Part shown: piece after piece, positions 53,965 to 62,389 of the stretch
How positions within the stretch are numbered: position 1 is the first letter of the stretch
How the letters are laid out: each line of letters begins with the position of its first letter
Origin: Prevotella melaninogenica
GTDB taxonomy: Bacteria; Bacteroidota; Bacteroidia; Bacteroidales; Bacteroidaceae
Length of the DNA: 64,000 nucleotides
Assembly: GCF_003609775.1 (NCBI RefSeq)
Contig: NZ_AP018049.1
Span: 248,001 to 312,000, forward strand
Direction of reading: 5' to 3'
Notes under the pieces: model-generated
Database searches by the model: none
Told to the model about the DNA's origin: nothing
The model's input: the letters and a program-made list of their open reading frames with translations, nothing else
Made by a program: the position numbers and the translations under genes

Positions 53965-54901
53965 TTGCTTTCTTTTCTGCTATTCTTAGTTTTGCACTTC
54001 GGCTTCGTGGGTTGCGTTCTTGTTCGTCGTTACTTGCTGTGATAACTTTATTGTTGACTAATCGGAACGGTGTTTCTATTCGACCAAAGAAGTCTTGTTT
54101 CACTTTTCCCTCTATATTCCCTGACTTCATAATGTTTTTCACCATTCTGTCTTCTAAGGAGTGATAGGTGATAACGGATAATCTTCCGCCAGGACGAAGT
54201 AGTTTGGTTGCTGCCATTAGCATTTCTTTTAAGGCATCCATCTCGTGGTTTACTTCGATGCGAAGTGCTTGAAACATTTTTGCCATGTCTTTCTTTTCGC
54301 GTGCTCGCTGAAAGAACGGCTCAATGGTTGTCAGTAAGTCGTTTGTCGTTTTGTATGTCTTCTGCCCTCTTGCCTTAACAATGGCTGAGGCGATACGGCG
54401 CGACTGCTTTAGTTCTCCGTAGAGGTAGAGTATGTCTGCCAATCGTTCTTCATCGTAGTTGTTGAGAATATCAGCAGCAGTCAAGCCTGCTCGCTTGTTC
54501 ATTCTCATATCGAGCGGCGCTTCAAAGCGAAATGAGAAACCACGTGTTTCGTCATCAAAGTGATGGCTACTAACGCCAAGGTCGGCAAGTAGTCCGTCTA
54601 AATGCTCTACGCCGTAATACTGCATCCAGTTCTTCAAGTATCTGAAGTTGGAGCGAACGAAGGTGAAACGTTCCAACTGTTCTTCGCTTAAGCCCATGTT
54701 GTCAATGTTCTGCTCAGCGTCGGCATCTTGGTCGAAGCTATAAAGGTGACTACCAGATTCTAAGCGAGAAAGAATCTCTCGACTATGACCTCCACCTCCG
54801 AAAGTTACATCCACGTAGACTCCGTTAGCATGTAGGTTCAAACCTTCAATGCTTTCGTTGAGGAGTACTGGGATATGATAACATTCTGCGGTCTTAATCA
54901 T
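53957..54901 (-). CDS. rsmH: 16S rRNA (cytosine-1402-N4)-methyltransferase
   Basis: SAM-dependent enzyme that methylates C1402 in the ribosomal P site. It has 314 residues: HIPVLLNESIEGL, the SAM loop VDVTFGGGGHSREIL, GLLADLGVSSHHFDD, RGFSFRFEAPLDMRMN, and late LSVITYHSLEDRMVK and NPRSRSAKLRI. It is the second gene of the cluster, 24 bp after mraZ. Confidence 0.96.
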   Translation of the reverse strand: MIKTAECYHIPVLLNESIEGLNLHANGVYVDVTFGGGGHSREILSRLESGSHLYSFDQDADAEQNIDNMGLSEEQLERFTFVRSNFRYLKNWMQYYGVEHLDGLLADLGVSSHHFDDETRGFSFRFEAPLDMRMNKRAGLTAADILNNYDEERLADILYLYGELKQSRRIASAIVKARGQKTYKTTNDLLTTIEPFFQRAREKKDMAKMFQALRIEVNHEMDALKEMLMAATKLLRPGGRLSVITYHSLEDRMVKNIMKSGNIEGKVKQDFFGRIETPFRLVNNKVITASNDEQERNPRSRSAKLRIAEKKANE

Positions 54902-54925
54902 TGCTGTTGATTCTTTTGTGGTTGA

Positions 54926-55411
54926 TTATTCGTTGTTCTGTGATGGGTTGTCGAGCGAGAAGAGCCCTTCCGTTCCCATGGTTTCTTCCATGGCTTTGCT
55001 GAATTCTTCAGCCGACATGAATGGCTCGTTGTTCTCACTGTTTGCCCATATCTCAATACAGTCGTCCATTCCTGTAAATCTTATTTGCTGGTCGATATTC
55101 GCCATTTTTAGATATCGCTTTGGAATGAGAAAGCGACCATTACCGTCCAAGGTAATCATCTCAACGTCTGTGACATACTGGCGATAAATCATCTGGTCGC
55201 GACGACTCCAGCGGCTCAGACGTTTGCGAAGTGCATCCATTCGTTCGTTCCATACCGATTCAGGGTAGAGAACCAGACATGGCTCGAAGATGTCTTTACG
55301 CAATACCAACGATTCTTCGCCCGATGCGTTGAGCACCTTGCGGAAGACTGCTGGCAGGAAAGCTCTTCCTTTTGCGTCTGTTTTTGCTTCGATGTTTCCT
55401 AAGAATCTCAT
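54926..55411 (-). CDS. mraZ: MraZ, regulator at the head of the division cluster
   Basis: 161 residues with two AbrB-like halves (DAKGRAFLPAVFRKVL and DGNGRFLIPKRYLKMA), the MraZ pattern. MraZ proteins bind DNA upstream of the division cluster and also act on nucleoid-associated targets. It is the first gene after the only clear promoter of the cluster, at 55442-55449. Confidence 0.95.
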   Translation of the reverse strand: MRFLGNIEAKTDAKGRAFLPAVFRKVLNASGEESLVLRKDIFEPCLVLYPESVWNERMDALRKRLSRWSRRDQMIYRQYVTDVEMITLDGNGRFLIPKRYLKMANIDQQIRFTGMDDCIEIWANSENNEPFMSAEEFSKAMEETMGTEGLFSLDNPSQNNE

Positions 55412-55441
55412 GTCTATTTTTTATAAAGCTGTATTTGGCCT

Positions 55442-55449
55442 CAAAGTTA
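55442..55449 (-). promoter_or_regulatory. -7 box of the mraZ-to-ftsZ cluster
   Basis: TAACTTTG on the minus strand, 30 bp before the mraZ ATG. The preceding GTGGGGAAAAATGTG with further GTGGGGA units is the kind of site MraZ binds in other bacteria (GTGGGN repeats). Confidence 0.6.
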
Positions 55450-55729
55450 CACATTTTTCCCCACATATCCCCACTATGCTCCACAATATTTTGTTAACGA
55501 CTTCTATTTTTAGAATATTAACACTTTAAGAGGTGCTTCTATCCTTATGTCGACTGTTCAAGGTAGTACACTTGTTTCTTGATGTCTGTTGAGTGGATTA
55601 AATGAGTCGTTAGCATGTTTGAAATATCTTTACAGTTATATGGGGTTAAAGTGCATATTTTGGTCTTATAAAGTACTATTTTGAATGCTATTCTAAGTAT
55701 CAGGGAATCAGGTAGTTGAAGACACGCTT

Positions 55730-55839
55730 TTCAAAAGGTGCTTAATTGGACTTCAAAAGGGCGTTAGTAAGACTTCAAAAGAGCATCTTTTGCAAGCCGA
55801 AAGAGCCTTAATTGAACCGCAATTAAGCATCTTTTGATT
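55730..55839. repeat. 22-bp-period TTCAAAAG array
   Basis: Units begin at 55730, 55752 and 55774 (TTCAAAAGG/GG/AG), with degenerate units at 55796 and 55818, all 22 bp apart. Spacers contain TTAATTGGAC or GCATCTTTTG. Confidence 0.75.
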
Positions 55840-56123
55840 TTGAGTTTGTGAAATATTATTACAAAAATAAGTTCTTTGTGTAGCCTTAATAGGCATATTC
55901 TGTTTTCTATTTTCTTCTCTTTTTCGTTGTTTTTTGGGAGCCTTATCTCTATTTTAAGGCTTGTTTTTTGGCGTGTTTATGTAGAGTGGGGGATGTAAAA
56001 AAGAGTGGGGCGTAATGGGGAGTTGTATTTAATATAAGCAGTCAACCATGTTGTTGGGTCGTTTTTTTTGTGTTTAGACATATATTTTTCGCAAAAAACG
56101 TGAGCTATTCCAATTGGTTTCGT

Positions 56124-56131
56124 TACTTTTG
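56124..56131 (+). promoter_or_regulatory. -7 box of the glycine-lipid gene pair
   Basis: TACTTTTG followed by C, 28 bp before the ATG at 56159. An AGGAGAGAA purine run stands 10 bp before that ATG and supports it over the upstream GTG of the longer frame. Confidence 0.6.
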
Positions 56132-56158
56132 CATTTTGTTAGGAGAGAATTTGAGTAC

Positions 56159-56986
56159 ATGAGTATAGAAATAGAGAAAACGATAGATATTGACAAGATA
56201 CTTGAAGATAAGATGGGGACGAAGGCTAAATTCGTTCCTTCTTTTGCCATCAATTGGCTGAAACGTATTCTTCATGAAGACGAGGTTAACAAGTTTCTTT
56301 GGGATAGTCGCGGTTTGACAGGAACAGAGTGGCTTACAGAATGTGTTCGATATCTTGACATGACGCTGCAAATCGAAGGTTTGGAGAATCTCCCTGATAA
56401 AGATGATGGTAAGCTCTATACGTTTGTTTCCAATCACCCTCTTGGTGGACAGGATGGTGTGGCATTGGGATCTATTATCGGTAAGCACTATGATGGTAGG
56501 TTTCGTTATTTGGTTAATGACTTATTACTCAATCTCCCAGGTTTAAAGCCAGTAAGTATTGGTATCAATAAAACTGGAAAACAGAGTCGTGATTTCCCTC
56601 GAATGGTTGAGGCTGGATTCAAAAGTGACAACCATATCTTGATGTTTCCAGCTGGACTGAATAGTCGTAAGATTAATGGGAAGATTCATGACTTAGAGTG
56701 GAAGAAAACGTTTATCACCAAGAGTGTGGAGTATCAGCGTGATGTTGTTCCCATCTTCTTTGGTGGGCGCAACTCTGATCGATTCTATCGTATTGCACAT
56801 TTCAGTGATAAATACGTCAAGAAGGTGAACATAGCTATGTTGTTTCTTGTTGATGAGATGTACAAAAATGTGGGTAAAACGTTCCGCGTTGCGATAGGAA
56901 AGCCAATCCCTTGGCAGACATTTGATAAGAGCCGTACATCGATGGAATGGGCGAAATATGTAGAAGATATGGTTTATGAGCTGTAA
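56159..56986 (+). CDS. Glycerol-acyltransferase-like O-acyltransferase, probable GlsA (glycine lipid synthesis)
   Basis: 275 residues from the ATG at 56159. The fold is PlsC-like. The catalytic motif reads NHPLGGQDG, with H93 and D99 five residues apart, where classical PlsC has four. The downstream FPAGLNSR and IPIFFGG-type motifs match. In Bacteroides, glycine lipids are made by a GNAT-type N-acyltransferase (GlsB) and a PlsC-like O-acyltransferase (GlsA); this protein and its neighbour are that kind of pair. It probably adds the second acyl chain to N-acyl glycine. The assignment is by family and context. Confidence 0.78.
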   Translation: MSIEIEKTIDIDKILEDKMGTKAKFVPSFAINWLKRILHEDEVNKFLWDSRGLTGTEWLTECVRYLDMTLQIEGLENLPDKDDGKLYTFVSNHPLGGQDGVALGSIIGKHYDGRFRYLVNDLLLNLPGLKPVSIGINKTGKQSRDFPRMVEAGFKSDNHILMFPAGLNSRKINGKIHDLEWKKTFITKSVEYQRDVVPIFFGGRNSDRFYRIAHFSDKYVKKVNIAMLFLVDEMYKNVGKTFRVAIGKPIPWQTFDKSRTSMEWAKYVEDMVYEL

Positions 56987-57067
56987 TATCTCAGCCTCAT
57001 TAAATGATAGAACAAAGGGACAAACCAAGCGATTAGATTTAGAGAAAGAAAAAGATTGATAGAATAT

Positions 57068-58066
57068 ATGGAAGAAGAAATCATCCAACCCATAAGCAAG
57101 GAACTGCTCAAGAGCGAGTTGACTCCTGAACGGATGCTTCGTATGACTAACAAGAGTTACAATGAGATTTACATTGTGACTGCTAAGACTGCTCCTAATG
57201 TTATGAAGGAGATTGGTCGTCTGCGCGAGATAGCTTTCCGTTCGGCAGGGGGAGGTACGGGCAAAGCGATGGATGTCGATGAGTTCGATACGATGGATAA
57301 TTGTTGCAGACAGCTGATTGTTTGGAACCCTGAAGCAGAGGAGATTATCGGTGGATATCGTTATATCTTTGGTAGCGAGTGGGAAATAGATAAAAACGGA
57401 CAGCCAAAGGTCGCAACAAGTCACATGTTCCACTTCTCTGATAAGTTCATGAAGGAGTATGCTCCTTATACAGTTGAGCTTGGACGTTCTTTTGTTTCAT
57501 TGGATTACCAGAACGTTCGTAAGAATTCTAAGAGCATCTTTGCGTTAGATAACCTTTGGGATGGACTTGGAGCATTGACGGTGTTGTATCCTGAATGTAA
57601 GTATTTCTTCGGTAAGATGACCATGTATCCTTCTTATATCCGTCGTGGTAGGGATATGATTCTTTACTTCTTGAAAAAGTATTTTGATGATAAGGAAGAC
57701 CTTATAATACCGATTAAACCATTGAAAATTGATACTCCAACGACAGAGTTGGATGCACTTTTCCAAGGTAATGGCTTCAAAGAAGACTATCGAATCTTAA
57801 ATCGTGAGATACGTGAGTTGGGTTATAACATTCCTCCTTTGGTGAATGCTTATATGAATCTTTCTCCAACGATGAAACTCTTTGGTACAGCTATCAACTA
57901 TGGCTTTGGTGATGTTGAGGAAACTGGAATCCTCATTGCGGTTGATGAGATTTTTGAAGAGAAGCGTATTCGTCATATTGAGAGCTTTGTAGATGAGCAT
58001 CCAGAGGCTCTGAAGATTACAAGTGGTGCTAATAATGTCATCTATAAAGAGAAAGAAGCGCAGTAA
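57068..58066 (+). CDS. GNAT/OlsB-like N-acyltransferase, probable GlsB (glycine lipid synthesis)
   Basis: The start at 57068 (MEEEIIQPISK) is preferred to an in-frame TTG 12 bp upstream; length 332. The sequence is of the OlsB/haemolysin-type GNAT family: IGRLREIAFRSAGGGTGKAMDVDEFD, LIVWNPEAEEIIGGYRY, YTVELGRSFVSLDYQN and FGKMTMYPSY. In Bacteroides the corresponding enzyme attaches the first fatty acid to glycine. It follows the O-acyltransferase after 81 bp with no terminator between, and a bidirectional terminator closes the operon. Confidence 0.8.
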   Translation: MEEEIIQPISKELLKSELTPERMLRMTNKSYNEIYIVTAKTAPNVMKEIGRLREIAFRSAGGGTGKAMDVDEFDTMDNCCRQLIVWNPEAEEIIGGYRYIFGSEWEIDKNGQPKVATSHMFHFSDKFMKEYAPYTVELGRSFVSLDYQNVRKNSKSIFALDNLWDGLGALTVLYPECKYFFGKMTMYPSYIRRGRDMILYFLKKYFDDKEDLIIPIKPLKIDTPTTELDALFQGNGFKEDYRILNREIRELGYNIPPLVNAYMNLSPTMKLFGTAINYGFGDVEETGILIAVDEIFEEKRIRHIESFVDEHPEALKITSGANNVIYKEKEAQ

Positions 58067-58090
58067 GGTCTTTATACAAAGAGATAAAAG

Positions 58091-58135
58091 AAAAGGCAGG
58101 TAATCCCTTGATGTTTGGATTGCCTGCCTTTTTTA
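58091..58135. terminator. Bidirectional terminator between glsB-like gene and glnN
   Basis: AAAGGCAGGtAATCC / GGATTgCCTGCCTTT stem with T runs usable on both strands, between convergent genes. Confidence 0.88.
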
Positions 58136-58211
58136 TATGGCCTTCTTCTCTCTTTGTTCTGTCTAATATAGATGCGAAGAAAGTCTTTATTGTCGATGAA
58201 ATCGCAATCTT

Positions 58212-60401
58212 TTATCTAATAAAGAGTAGTTCTCGATACTTAGGAAGTGTCCAAAGTTCGTCGCTGACAACTAACTCTAATTTATCAATCTGATAACGAA
58301 TTTCTTCCATCTTAGGTGCTATCGTGTCATGATAAGCAATTGCTCTTTCACGTTGACTTTCTATCTTGTTAGCTTGCTTACGTGCATTGACAAGTTCTTC
58401 AACGCCAGTCTCGATGATGGTTGTGCGTTCAGCAATCTCACGTATAATCTTAATGTTACGCTCGCTGAGCTGTTTTCCTTCTACATCTCCGAAGATATTG
58501 ACCATATTCTGCACATTCTTCGCTAACTGACTCTGATAGTGTGTTGCCACAGGGATAATATGGTTCATTGCCAAATCGCCCATTACACGCGCTTCTATTT
58601 GTATCTTCTTAGTGTAAGTCTCCCATTTAACTTCGTTACGTGCTTCTAACTCGTTACGTTTCATCACGTTCATCGACTCAAACATCTTGATAGCGTCCTT
58701 GTCAAGGTAGCGGTCAAAGCACTTAGGGCAGTTCGATTCACAATCGAGTCCACGCTTCATAGCTTCTTCCTTCCAGCTATCAGAATATCCGTTTCCATCG
58801 AAGTGGATAGGCTTACAAGTCTTGATGTCTTCACGTATGATATCAATGATCGCTGATGTCAGGTCTTCTCCTTTCGCAACCAGAGCATCAACGCGCTCGC
58901 TGAAGTTCTGTAAAGCTTCTGCAACAGCGGTGTTGAGTACAATCATTGCTGATGCACAGTTGGCTTCAGAACCTACTGCACGAAACTCAAAGCGGTTACC
59001 TGTAAAGGCAAATGGAGATGTACGGTTGCGGTCGGTATTATCAATAAGTAGCTCTGGAATCTCTGGGATATCCATTTGCATACCAGTCTTTCCACTAAGG
59101 TTGAAGATGTTTTCTTTGTCAGCCTTCTCAATATGTTCAAGAAGATCACTAATCTGTCTTCCGAGGAAAGATGAGATGATGGCAGGTGGTGCCTCGTTAG
59201 CTCCAAGACGATGGTCGTTGGTTGCACTCATTACCGATGCTTTCAGAAGTCCGTTGTGCTTGTAGACAGCCATCAAGGTTTCCACTATAAAAACAACGAA
59301 ACGAAGGTTATCGTTGAGTGTTTTACCTGCTGCATGGAGGAGGATACCATTGTCTGTGCTTAGGCTCCAGTTGTTATGTTTACCAGAACCATTGACTCCA
59401 TCGAAAGGCTTTTCGTGTAGAAGAACGCGGAAGCTATGCTTGTGTGCAATCTTCTTCATGAGTGACATCAGTAGCATATTATGGTCTACTGCAAGGTTAC
59501 ATTCCTCAAAGATAGGGGCCAACTCAAACTGACCCGGCGCAACCTCATTGTGACGTGTCTTGCAAGGAATACCCAATTCGAGTGCTTGTATCTCAAGATC
59601 CTTCATGAAAGCTTGTACACGTTCAGGGATGGTACCGAAGTAATGGTCGTCCATTTGCTGGTTCTTTGCAGAGTCATGTCCCATCAGTGTGCGGCCTGTA
59701 AGCATAAGGTCTGGACGTGCAAAGTATAAGTCTTCATCTACAAGGAAGTATTCTTGTTCCCAACCAAGATTGGTATGAACTTGCTTTACATCTTGATAAA
59801 AGTATTGGCAAACTTTAGTTGCTGTGACGTTCACAGCATGAAGTGATTTTAATAGTGGTGCTTTGTAGTCAAGTGATTCTCCTGTATAAGATATAAATAT
59901 TGTAGGAATACAAAGTGTGTCTTCGATGATGAATACAGGACTTGTTGGGTCCCAGGCTGAATAGCCTCGTGCTTCAAAGGTATTGCGGATTCCTCCATTA
60001 GGGAAAGAACTGGCGTCAGGTTCCTGCTGAACAAGTAGTTTTCCAGAGAACTCTTCAATCATTCCTCCTTTGCCATCATGCTCGACGAAGGCATCATGTT
60101 TCTCTGCTGTACCTTCCGTTAGTGGTTGGAACCAGTGGGTGTAGTGAGTTGCTCCATGCTCCTCCGCCCATTTCTTCATGCCTTGTGCTACTGCATCAGC
60201 GATAGAACGGTCTAATCGTGTGCCGTTATCAATCACGTCTATCAGTTTCTGGTACACATCTACAGGGAGATACTTGTACATTTTTGCACGGTTGAAGACG
60301 TACTTACCATAAAAATGTTCTGGACGTTCTTTTGGTGTTTTGACTTCTAAGGGGCGCTTCTTAAATGCTTCCTCGATAGCTCCAAATCTTAAATTTGCCA
60401 T
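58212..60401 (-). CDS. glnN: Glutamine synthetase type III
   Basis: Makes glutamine from glutamate and ammonium. At 729 residues it is the large GSIII form known in Bacteroidetes and cyanobacteria, not the 470-residue GSI. Features include the GSIII N-terminal region (RFGAIEEAFKKRPLEV, FNRAKMYKYLP), the GWEQEYFLVD catalytic acidic motif, CKTRHNEVAPGQFELAP, the VNGSGKHNNWSLST ATP loop and the ENRTSPFAFTGNRFEFRA-like segment. The C-terminal 170 residues are the helical GSIII extension. It is monocistronic. Confidence 0.96.
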   Translation of the reverse strand: MANLRFGAIEEAFKKRPLEVKTPKERPEHFYGKYVFNRAKMYKYLPVDVYQKLIDVIDNGTRLDRSIADAVAQGMKKWAEEHGATHYTHWFQPLTEGTAEKHDAFVEHDGKGGMIEEFSGKLLVQQEPDASSFPNGGIRNTFEARGYSAWDPTSPVFIIEDTLCIPTIFISYTGESLDYKAPLLKSLHAVNVTATKVCQYFYQDVKQVHTNLGWEQEYFLVDEDLYFARPDLMLTGRTLMGHDSAKNQQMDDHYFGTIPERVQAFMKDLEIQALELGIPCKTRHNEVAPGQFELAPIFEECNLAVDHNMLLMSLMKKIAHKHSFRVLLHEKPFDGVNGSGKHNNWSLSTDNGILLHAAGKTLNDNLRFVVFIVETLMAVYKHNGLLKASVMSATNDHRLGANEAPPAIISSFLGRQISDLLEHIEKADKENIFNLSGKTGMQMDIPEIPELLIDNTDRNRTSPFAFTGNRFEFRAVGSEANCASAMIVLNTAVAEALQNFSERVDALVAKGEDLTSAIIDIIREDIKTCKPIHFDGNGYSDSWKEEAMKRGLDCESNCPKCFDRYLDKDAIKMFESMNVMKRNELEARNEVKWETYTKKIQIEARVMGDLAMNHIIPVATHYQSQLAKNVQNMVNIFGDVEGKQLSERNIKIIREIAERTTIIETGVEELVNARKQANKIESQRERAIAYHDTIAPKMEEIRYQIDKLELVVSDELWTLPKYRELLFIR

Positions 60402-60433
60402 ATCTTTTATCTTATAGTGAAAGTTCCGAGTGC

Positions 60434-60441
60434 AAAATTAA
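60434..60441 (-). promoter_or_regulatory. -7 box of glnN
   Basis: TAATTTTG followed by C on the minus strand, 32 bp before the ATG. Confidence 0.6.
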
Positions 60442-60657
60442 GTATTTCGGATTATTTGGCAAAGTATTTAATGATATTATTCTCTATTATTACTGCCTAT
60501 TAATTTTTAATCCAAACTGGATATTTTAGCTTGATGGTTATGCTCTTATCAATCCTTTTGTTTATGAGAGCGGAAGTCTTTTAAGCAAATAAAGTTATTT
60601 TGTTTTGGGGCTGTACAACTCTTAGCTAACACTAAAATGCACACATCTTAGTCGTAT

Positions 60658-60738
60658 ATTATACGGTGTTTAACGCTTCGCACGCATGGTGTTAACGCTT
60701 CGCACGCATGGTGTTAGTGCTCCGCACGGTTGGTGTTT
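60658..60738. repeat. 22-bp-period GCAC-dyad array, locus 4
   Basis: Units begin at 60680, 60702 and 60724, with a degenerate one at 60658. The middle units are identical over 22 bp (core CGCACGCATGGTGTTA). Confidence 0.85.
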
Positions 60739-60906
60739 ACTAAGAACACGGCGTCGGATAGGCTACAATGCAGCGAATAAAGATGGTGGGGAAGAGGTGT
60801 TTCGTTCGTATTGTAGGTTATAAGGTAGGGTGATAAAGAATTATTTATGTGTGAAGTATTTATGAAACCATGCGAATCGTTGGCACAAGCTATATGCAAA
60901 GAAAAA

Positions 60907-60934
60907 GTGTACATCTGCTCACGCAGACATACAC
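60907..60934 (-). terminator. Intrinsic terminator in the glnN upstream region
   Basis: GTGTatgTCTGC / GCAGAtgtACAC stem with a GTGA loop, followed by TTTTTCTTTG on the minus strand. Confidence 0.65.
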
Positions 60935-60974
60935 TCAGCCACTTAACTAAATAACTCAAAAAATTATTTGACTC

Positions 60975-61095
60975 AAAAAAATCATTAGGCTATCTTCTCA
61001 CGAGGACCATCCTAATTAGTTTAATTTGACTATTAACTTACTAATAACTATTTAAACGTAATTTGATTGCTACTCAAGAAATATCTTTATTTGAC
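60975..61095 (-). ncRNA. Candidate small RNA (orphan promoter to terminator)
   Basis: A -7 box (61100-61107, TATCTTTG) is followed about 85-120 bp later by ATTAGG / CCTAAT (60984-61016) and a T7 run on the same strand. The interval has no ORF and is AT-rich. Either a short RNA of about 120 nt or a terminated leader fits. No known RNA family is recognised. Confidence 0.35.
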
Positions 61096-61099
61096 TTTA

Positions 61100-61107
61100 C
61101 AAAGATA
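61100..61107 (-). promoter_or_regulatory. Orphan -7 box
   Basis: TATCTTTG on the minus strand with no gene directly downstream. Confidence 0.45.
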
Positions 61108-61225
61108 GTTATTTTCTATAAAAAATATGCTTGTACAAATAATTTATATTTGTTATAAGCATTTTTTTTTATTCTAACTATACTTTGTAATGGTTTTAAA
61201 CGCTAATTTTTACCCATTTCATCGA

Positions 61226-62356
61226 TTATTCTTCTTCCTTAGAAAAATCCTCCTCTTGAGGGTCTTTGTCATTGCCAAGGGTCTTTCTGTAAACGGTTGG
61301 AGCCACTCCAAACCGCTTTTTGAAGGCTTTACTCATAGCTGCAAGGTCGCTATAACCGCACTCGTATGCTATCTCCGAGATATTTTTGTTATTGTCTTTA
61401 AGTAACTCTCGGCAATGAATCATACGACACTCGCTTTGCCAAGAGAGGAATGTTTTGCCCGCAAACTCATAGATATAATAGGAAAGGGCTACCGTTTGTA
61501 TACCAATAGACGCTGCGGTCTTTTCCATTGTAAGCTCTGTGTCTGCCAATGGGAATGGGTCTTGGTGAAGCCACTTGTCTATCTTTTCTTTAATAGAGTT
61601 GCCTTTGTTGTAGTTGTTTGACTCCAGAATCATAATATGTTTGTGTAGATTTACGTAGTAACGTGTGATTGTAATAACAGTAATAATAATACCTATCTTT
61701 AATAGAGCATGGTAGGTTACAGATGGAACGAGCTGACCAATGGTTATCATTGTCAGGAGTAATCCTACGCTTAAATACATTGTATTTCGCCGTTCAACAC
61801 CTCTAATATCACCCTTTTCTTCGATGATTTGCTGCTTATATTTACGCTGTTGCTTTGCGATTTCTATAATCATCAAGGCCTTACAGAACAGAATTCCTAA
61901 AGAAAAAGCAATACGCATCAATGCTTGTATTGGCATTGTTTGCACAAGTTCAGCTACTAACTGATCGTAATTTTGGAAATGATGAATATCTCCTTTTAGT
62001 GCAAATATTACCTGCGGGATAAGTAATGATATGGGAACAAGGTTATAGAATAATAGCGCATACCTATTTTGGTAAAGCTTTCCATTACTGAACGTAGTAC
62101 AAGTAATGAGGAAAGACTCCCAAAGAAGGTACAAGGTTAATATCGATGGAACGCATAATATTTCCGTTTCATCGTTCTTGCTCCGTAAAAAGTGACAGCA
62201 AAGATATAAAAGTAGTAAACTGTAGTCCAGTATAATTATTCTACGTTTAAATGTAAGCGGACCACTTGGTGACTTCCAATACATCGATGCAATGATGGCA
62301 AAGCATATAGCCGTAGCAATTATAGCCGCCAATGAGGTTGCATAACTTAGTATCAT
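61226..62356 (-). CDS. Membrane-bound AraC-type transcriptional regulator
   Basis: 376 residues. About six or seven transmembrane helices occupy the first 240 residues (ATSLAAIIATAICFAIIAS, LLLLYLCCHFL, VGLLLTMITIGQLV and others). An AraC-type DNA-binding domain fills the rest (NISEIAYECGYSDLAAMSKAFKKRFG is the second helix-turn-helix), with a charged tail (DPQEEDFSKEEE). Membrane-linked AraC regulators of this layout are frequent in Bacteroidales; the signal is unknown. No operon partner. Confidence 0.87.
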   Translation of the reverse strand: MILSYATSLAAIIATAICFAIIASMYWKSPSGPLTFKRRIIILDYSLLLLYLCCHFLRSKNDETEILCVPSILTLYLLWESFLITCTTFSNGKLYQNRYALLFYNLVPISLLIPQVIFALKGDIHHFQNYDQLVAELVQTMPIQALMRIAFSLGILFCKALMIIEIAKQQRKYKQQIIEEKGDIRGVERRNTMYLSVGLLLTMITIGQLVPSVTYHALLKIGIIITVITITRYYVNLHKHIMILESNNYNKGNSIKEKIDKWLHQDPFPLADTELTMEKTAASIGIQTVALSYYIYEFAGKTFLSWQSECRMIHCRELLKDNNKNISEIAYECGYSDLAAMSKAFKKRFGVAPTVYRKTLGNDKDPQEEDFSKEEE

Positions 62357-62381
62357 GATATATTTGTGTTGTTGTCTAATA

Positions 62382-62389
62382 CAAAGATA
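62382..62389 (-). promoter_or_regulatory. -7 box of the membrane AraC gene
   Basis: TATCTTTG on the minus strand, about 26 bp before the ATG. Confidence 0.6.

Larger units (their letters stand above)
55450..56158. other. Divergent intergenic region between mraZ and the glycine-lipid genes
   Basis: About 700 bp with no credible ORF. It holds GTGGGGA-like words next to mraZ (about 55457-55475), the third kind of 22-bp array (55730-55839) and the promoter at 56124. A second cluster of GTGGGG words (about 55984-56020) lies nearer the right side. Confidence 0.55.
60442..61225. other. Intergenic region between glnN and the membrane AraC gene
   Basis: 780 bp. It holds a GCAC 22-bp array (60658-60738), two minus-strand intrinsic terminators (60907-60934 and 60975-61016) and an orphan minus-strand promoter box (61100-61107). 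An 81-codon frame on the minus strand crosses the terminators and the array and is not credible. Confidence 0.6.

Noticed and set aside
38917..55411. Absence of murF, ddl and murB from the division cluster as a gene loss
   Set aside because: Bacteroidetes clusters normally lack these genes at this locus; they are usually elsewhere.
60658..60738. GCAC arrays as CRISPR
   Set aside because: Units are 22 bp in total with about 9-bp spacers that are themselves conserved. CRISPR needs roughly 30-bp unique spacers, and no cas gene is present.
60714..60959. 81-codon minus-strand frame near glnN
   Set aside because: It crosses an intrinsic terminator and a repeat array and has no protein-like pattern.
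62185..62205. Possible third MITE copy (AAAGTGACAGCAAA) inside the membrane AraC gene
   Set aside because: Only about 14 bp match, the reading frame is intact there, and neither the other end nor internal blocks are present.
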